Shown here piece by piece: positions 15,688-20,400 of a DNA stretch of 20,400 bases; the first letter of the stretch is position 1, and each line of letters opens with the position of its first letter. A program made the position numbers and the translations under genes. Origin of the DNA: Thermomucor indicae-seudaticae (Eukaryota > Mucoromycota > Mucoromycetes > Mucorales > Lichtheimiaceae). The notes under the pieces are model-generated. The model was not told the DNA's origin and did no database searches. It saw nothing but the letters and a program-made list of their open reading frames with translations. Location of the stretch: the NCBI GenBank assembly GCA_000787465.1, contig JSYX01000623.1, forward strand, positions 1 through 20,400, given 5' to 3'.

Positions 15688-18238
15688 CAAGCTGGACTTA
15701 GTCTTGTCTGCGTTTGCGTAAACCTTTCTTCCAAACCACCTCCCAATTATCTTCAAAATAACTTGGTCTTGACTAAATGCATAAAGTCCAGTTGATCGTC
15801 AAGCAGAACCTTATTTGTGTGAAAACTACCGTATGAAGCATCCGGTCTTTATTACACTTCAAGAAAAGCACGTTTTACGTTGGTCTTGTTTGCCACGTCA
15901 GCCATCGAGATCCTACATTGGTGTCGAAATCTGCTTGAAGCCCTAGCCTGTTCTCGGATTGTGGGCAGGCACAAGTCCAGTCGTCTACACAAGAACAGTG
16001 TCAAATAGGTCTCTTGGAGATTGTACACAACTTGGCAGTATCTCTGGCGTTTCTCGACCGACTTCGCATGCATACGACCAAAATCTCTCAGGTCAAGAAG
16101 TAGAAGAGCAGCAACCGTCTTGAAGACAACGATAGCCCAACGTCTAACCATTGCTCCGTTCGATTTTCTGATTCCCCACCGTAGTAGCACTACGATCCCA
16201 CAGTGGTGTGCTCGGAAGGACACGGAGCATAGAAGCATGGCCTTTCCGGTTGGGGCGTGCATCTTGCCGTTCGAGAGGCAGAGGCAATGTGTTGGACCGT
16301 CTGAAGCGTTTGTCAATGGCTGTCGAATTTCTGCTTTTGGCCGTCCGAACACGCTGTGCTCGACAATGTCCAAGAACTGGCACGCGCATCTTTCCATATG
16401 TCAGCGGCAGCCATCCTTTGAGCCGCGGAAGGTTGCGATACTGCATTGAAGCTTGAGTCATGCAATAACTTTGCAGCAGCAAGCTTTGAGTCGTCAGAAG
16501 GGAAGACATCGTACTCCCATCAGCTGCGCGGAAATAGTCCGTGGGATCGACTGATAATATAACATCAGTCTTCCCGTCGGCCCTCGCCAGAGCACGTTGC
16601 GCAAGCCAATCGACGGTATCCACCGGCTTTGACGCTGCCCAAGGCCATCTGTGGGTGGTAATATCCCTTTAGGGCTGCCGTCTGATCCGCTCGTGATTGG
16701 GACGGTCGTTCCGAGGCCTGTCCCATTTAACACTTGGCCCGTTCCACCCGTTCCATTCAGAGCCCTCCCCCGCAGCGTAGTGTCCTTTCTCTCGCAGTCT
16801 TACGAAAGCTGGGGGCGAACCTGTTTGCGCATACTCTGACAATACATAAAACGAACCATGTTTCTTATCGAATATGAATAAATCGAATGCAATACTTAGA
16901 ATTTAGCTTGTTTCATTTGCTTTGAAGACAGCCTATTCACTATTATCGGCAAGGATCGCAAAATATAGGAGGAATACCAGTAGACGACCTGCATAGAACC
17001 ATCGAACAAACGACGAACCTGCAACTTTTAGTCCTACTAGCACTGATCCGGTTTTTCAATTTTTTATAAACCAGATGACACCCAAGAAACATGTTTGCAA
17101 AGTCTTCCTGTTTCATGGCTTAACCAATCTCGCTCTATAACATGCGAAATCCGCATGAATTACAGTAGTTAAACGGGATGGTTGTCGTGTTCGGCATAAA
17201 TAGCGACTGTTAAGAGCGCATAATGGAGCATAACAGAAGTTGTTCGATCTCTTTCAAGAGTTGCCACAACGTGGAAGGAAATTTACTTGTAGATTAGGAA
17301 AACAGCCAGAAAACAGCTTTCCCTTTCAAAACGTAATCAACTTCAACAACACATTCAGTGGTCTCCATGTTTTGCCGCCCTCCCTCTTTTGTCTGCATCG
17401 ATCCTGTACTGGCAGGATGAAAGCGCATAGTCCAGCAGGACAAATAATCTCGTGATGGAACAATTGCGGAAGAAAGCGCAAGAGGATCTCGTCAGAACCT
17501 GATCGTCTGGCGTAAGTTACCATGGCTGACGGTAACATGTTCACCAAACTGTTGCTCTGGGACTTTTGCCATTGGAATAAATGATCGATGTGTCTCATAG
17601 TTCTTTTCTTCTTAATCAAATATTTTCATTGCACATTAGCGGGAGTACTGATGACCGATAGTTAACCTCTTTTTTGGGAGAAATATTTTCCTACTGTTTA
17701 TGCCAGAGTCAAGCTTTCCCCATTAGAGACTCCATAATAGTCATTTTGAGAGAATCGCAATAAGCTAGATTGTTGCACTGTAACTCTTATAGCGAGGAAA
17801 TAACATACACAGGGAAATATGGAAGGCAGGTTGCAGTGGTTCGGACCAACAGCAATCGATTGATGGTCTCAATGCTTTATTAATGAGTCCCAATGTTATC
17901 CGACCAGCAGGGGACACATTTAAACAAGGACTTAGGGAAACCTTCTCATCTATATGGAAAATCAGTAGAAAGGAGTTATTCGCCTGAAGGAGTAACCTGT
18001 TTTGGTGAGATTAATCTCAACGGCCCTCGAGATTGACGAGGAGTGATTCCGTCCGCTTCCACTGATCTAAGGGAGAGCATCTTTCTCTGCACATCATCTG
18101 CGGGGGTTCCGCGGGATCGTTCAGTTAGGATATGCATGCATGCCTCACATATGCACCTCGAATTAAAATCTAGCTAATACCTCAATTCAGGCCCCAAAAA
18201 AAGACAGAAGTCACATGAAATAAGAGGCATGAGAAAGG
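15688..18238. other. Gene-poor stretch
   Basis: About 2.5 kb. The part from 15.85 to 16.85 kb is richer in G and C and carries long overlapping frames on both strands; the longest on minus (16144-16623) starts at GTG, runs about 159 codons and matches no family I recognise. From 16.85 to 18.2 kb the sequence is AT-rich with few open frames. A 12-bp palindrome, GAGATTAATCTC, lies at 18007-18018. No RNA gene or repeat ends were recognised. Confidence 0.55.
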
Positions 18239-18246
18239 TATAAAAA
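18239..18246 (+). promoter_or_regulatory. TATA box TATAAAAA followed by CT-rich leader
   Basis: TATAAAAA is followed from about 18270 to 18360 by a strongly pyrimidine-rich stretch (TCTTCTTCACACTCTTC), the classic layout of a highly expressed fungal promoter. No recognised gene follows. Confidence 0.4.
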
Positions 18247-18378
18247 TGCCGAGCTTCTCAAGGTCCTTACATACATCTCTTCTTCACACTCTTCACTTAC
18301 TCTCTCTACTTCGCTCTTTTTGATTCATTCCATCACAAATCTTAACTTCCCTCTGAAACTCCATCCATATTCTGGACA

Positions 18379-18510
18379 ATGACCTATTGGACGATGCCAC
18401 TCTTTGTACGAGTATCACTTCCTTGTCCTCAAGAACCATCCGACGAAATTCCATTCTGCTTGATCCATATTCCTTGGCATTACGCACTCTCCTTCTATTC
18501 TGTGCTCTGA
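18379..18510 (+). CDS. Possible small ORF (43 aa) behind the TATA/CT-rich promoter
   Basis: The first ATG after the putative promoter opens a 43-codon frame beginning MTYWTMPLFVRV and ending at TGA. No family is recognised. In a different phase the same DNA (18387-18575) encodes a strongly hydrophobic segment, LLLFCALILACLLLLMVLG, typical of a membrane helix, but that frame has no ATG upstream. Either is a weak candidate; the transcript could also be non-coding. The promoter context is the only support. Confidence 0.2.
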   Translation: MTYWTMPLFVRVSLPCPQEPSDEIPFCLIHIPWHYALSFYSVL

Positions 18511-18575
18511 TTCTCGCCTGCTTGCTTCTGCTTATGGTCCTGGGAATCAGCCGGTTGATGTCTTACGTATCTTAA

Positions 18576-19017
18576 CTTTTTCGTATCATTTCTCGAACCA
18601 GGGAGCTCCCGGTTGTCAGACTGAGTTGATAACCACTCTACCCAACAGGCCCTACAATGTTACATTGCATTTCCTTTCTTTCGTTTCATCACCAATCGCT
18701 GCTGTACAGTACCCATGGCTTCAATGTTTACCGATTAACAGAAAGGACCACACATACCTCCAAGCGAGCCTTGTTGATATCAGGATGGTGTTCCTCCAAT
18801 AAAGCATTCAAACTACAGTATTTTGCTCTAATGGAAGCCTCATACAGGATGAAATCGATTTGCAACTTGGGTTACTTCTTTGAAAAACGATCAGGAAGAC
18901 ACGGCCAGATCAGCTTAGATCAGCGAAGCAAGTATAGGCCACCATTGTCCCCAATACAGTATACCTTATGACCACGACGATGCCTGAAGCACAGCAGTCG
19001 GGGCTGGGACGCAACTA
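18576..19017. other. Spacer between the putative short transcript and the inverted-repeat element
   Basis: About 440 bp with one uncharacterised 104-codon frame on plus (18657-18971) lacking recognisable motifs. It ends at the TA (19016-19017) that flanks the element. Confidence 0.5.
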
Positions 19018-19744
19018 CAGTCATCCCCCGCTTTTTTCCGCCGCGGATTTTTCTCGGCCAGAGCAGAAAAATCTGAGGGCTGAAAAAAAATCGAGAAATC
19101 GGGAACCTGGAAGAACATTTAAGCGGCGATCACAATAAATGGCACTCCAGCGCCTTCCAGATAACAAAGGCACTTCTAGTATATTGCTGTCACATTCTGC
19201 AAAGATCGCTAGGAATAATCTGGAAAGTAGGCCGAAGTTCCTTTCAGCAATTGGTCAAATATATAAATAAAGCTGCTTTGTTCCATTGACGTGAACCGCT
19301 TTTATTGAACACTTCATTGAAATGACTACGACAAAGAATTATGTTAAGCGCAACGAGGGTCAGCGAGTATTATTGGTCCAGCGAACAGTGAAGGAGCCCC
19401 ATTTGACAGACGTGCAACTAGCCTAGTACTCAAAGACAAAATTCAATATCCCAAAAGCACCAAGCGAGGCATCGATATCGAAAATGTTCAAATGCAAGTA
19501 TGAAGAAAATGCTCAAACTGGCACGTCGAAAAAATAAAATAAAGGATGCAAATTGCCTTTAATAAAAAGCAATCAAACCTATATATACGTTAACCCCGAT
19601 TTTTTGCCGGGTCGTTTTCCTGACGGAAAAGTGAAAAAGGTGAGGAACTGAAAATTTTTATAAGTTTTCCGCGGATTGATATTCAAGAAAGCTGAAAAAT
19701 TCGAGGACGGAAAAAAACCGGGGGTGAAAAATGAGGGATGACTG
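19018..19744. mobile_element. Non-autonomous TA-flanked inverted-repeat element (pogo/mariner-like MITE)
   Basis: The left end begins CAGTCATCCC and the right end finishes GGGATGACTG, a perfect 10-bp terminal inverted repeat flanked on both sides by TA (19016-19017 and 19745-19746), the target duplication of Tc1/mariner/pogo transposons. Beyond the first 10 bp the repeat continues imperfectly: the left CCCCCGCTTTTTTCCGCC pairs with a right-end copy displaced by about 14 bp. Each end also holds internal inverted copies of the CCCCGATTTTTT type (19085-19106 and 19593-19660), so each can fold on itself. No frame above 60 codons and no transposase is present, so it must depend on a source elsewhere. 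The CAGT...CCC start and CCGCGG motif resemble pogo/Tigger ends as I recall them. The 727-bp length is at the large end for MITEs. Confidence 0.75.
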
Positions 19745-19746
19745 TA

Positions 19747-20152
19747 ACGGAATGCTTAATGACAAAACTAAGGCGATCTGTAAAATGGAGCTTACATGTC
19801 CCAACTATAGCAGCTTTTTTATCCTTATGACTCCCATCAAGGCGATTACGTTATAAGTGTCGATGACAGTCTATTCGCGGCGTTGAAGAGTCGTGGGCTT
19901 TGTCTCCTTCCTTGTCCAATGCGTCAATCGTCTAGAAGTGAGCTTCTGCACTTGAATAAGTCTGTGTCATTCGTTACCTTGCAGGCGTAAGAGATGTCTT
20001 TGATTATTTTTAACACGTACGGAAGAAGGAGAAAAGGCAGAAAAATTGTAAATATTCGTATGCGTGTTACGCGTGTCTTGTTCTGACACCACGTCAGGTT
20101 TGAGAGCACCATAGGACCAACACTACACATGAAAAATCGGTTTGATACCTAA
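19747..20152. other. Region right of the element, no supportable gene
   Basis: About 400 bp. A minus-strand frame (19924-20130) has a hydrophobic stretch FLPFLLLPYVL and might contain a further exon of the gene entering from the right edge, but I could not define a splice junction. Confidence 0.4.
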
Positions 20153-20400
20153 TTACGGCGACTTTTCGTTACTTCCTTCTTGCTGGGAAATGGGAAACAG
20201 CATGTCTGTCTCTTCATGACGGGTATAAACGACCTCGGCAATGGACACCTTCACTGCTGTGATTGCCCTCATCTTGGATGCTCCTCGGGCCCAGAGAACT
20301 ACTAGCGAAGTTTTCCCATTTCCCTTAGTAATGGTGGAGGAAGTAACAGGATCAGAAGCGCGCCTTAAGCGACCAGTCAATGAATGTTTTACGTAACCAT
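20153..20400 (-). CDS. Partial gene at window edge, weak Alba-like pattern
   Basis: A minus-strand frame is open from the window edge to TAA at 20153 (about 81 codons), so the 5' part is missing. The segment TSLVVLWARGASKMRAITAV has the pattern hydrophobic strand, Gly, small residue, two residues, Lys/Arg, Ala-Ile-Thr, similar to the strand-helix of Alba proteins and RNase P/MRP subunits Rpp20/Pop7 and Rpp25. The expected RNA-binding Lys-rich first strand is not visible. A donor-like AAG|GTGTCC follows GCAGTG (near 20250), so the last ~30 codons may be intron. Family assignment is tentative. Confidence 0.3.
   Translation of the reverse strand, partial: GYVKHSLTGRLRRASDPVTSSTITKGNGKTSLVVLWARGASKMRAITAVKVSIAEVVYTRHEETDMLFPISQQEGSNEKSP

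Noticed and set aside
16144..16623. Minus-strand 159-codon frame beginning near VDTVDWLAQRALARADG
   Set aside because: No ATG at its start, no family recognised, overlapping frames of similar length on both strands, and no splice context. Kept only as a note on the gene-poor stretch.

Overview
The window looks like nuclear DNA of an early-diverging fungus. A Mucoromycota (Mucorales-like) origin is my best guess, by inference only. Evidence for a fungal nuclear genome: intron-dense genes with mostly 54-91 nt introns, pyrimidine-rich leaders, a fungal transcription-factor middle-homology domain, and several clear eukaryotic housekeeping proteins. There is no operon structure. Six protein-coding genes can be reconstructed exon by exon; five are on the minus strand and one on the plus strand.

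Layout. 234-1254 (-): cis-prenyltransferase of dolichol synthesis (Rer2/DHDDS), 5 exons. 1336-3696 (-): a Fungal_trans-domain regulator with a coiled coil but no visible Zn2Cys6 cluster. 3.7-5.8 kb: no supportable gene. 5829-6993 (+): an aquaglyceroporin with NPA and NPARD motifs, 4 exons. 7036-9425 (-): an ankyrin-repeat AAA+ disaggregase of the animal CLPB/SKD3 type with a mitochondrial presequence, 9 exons; its stop lies only 42 bp from the aquaporin stop. 9610-11226 (-): glycogen synthase kinase 3, 7 exons. 11.3-13.0 kb: no recognised gene. 13019-15625 (-): eIF2B epsilon (GCD6), 8 exons. 15.7-19.0 kb: AT-rich and apparently gene-poor, with one possible promoter and short transcript near 18.24-18.58 kb. 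19018-19744: a non-coding TA-flanked inverted-repeat element resembling a pogo/mariner MITE. 20153-20400 (-): a partial reading frame cut by the window edge, with a weak Alba-like pattern.

The genes do not form one pathway. They touch protein glycosylation (dolichol), glycerol/water transport, mitochondrial proteostasis, kinase signalling and translation-initiation control. In animals and yeast GSK3 is known to phosphorylate eIF2B epsilon, so two of these neighbours are functionally linked elsewhere, but proximity here is probably chance.

The most unusual structural signal is splicing. Three of about 29 inferred introns (aquaporin, CLPB, eIF2B epsilon) need a GC-AG boundary, and all three have the same donor hexamer GCAAGT. 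The second point of interest is the ankyrin-CLPB protein, a disaggregase architecture best known from animals, in what appears to be a fungal genome. I saw no CRISPR array, rRNA, convincing tRNA, or defence or secondary-metabolite cluster.
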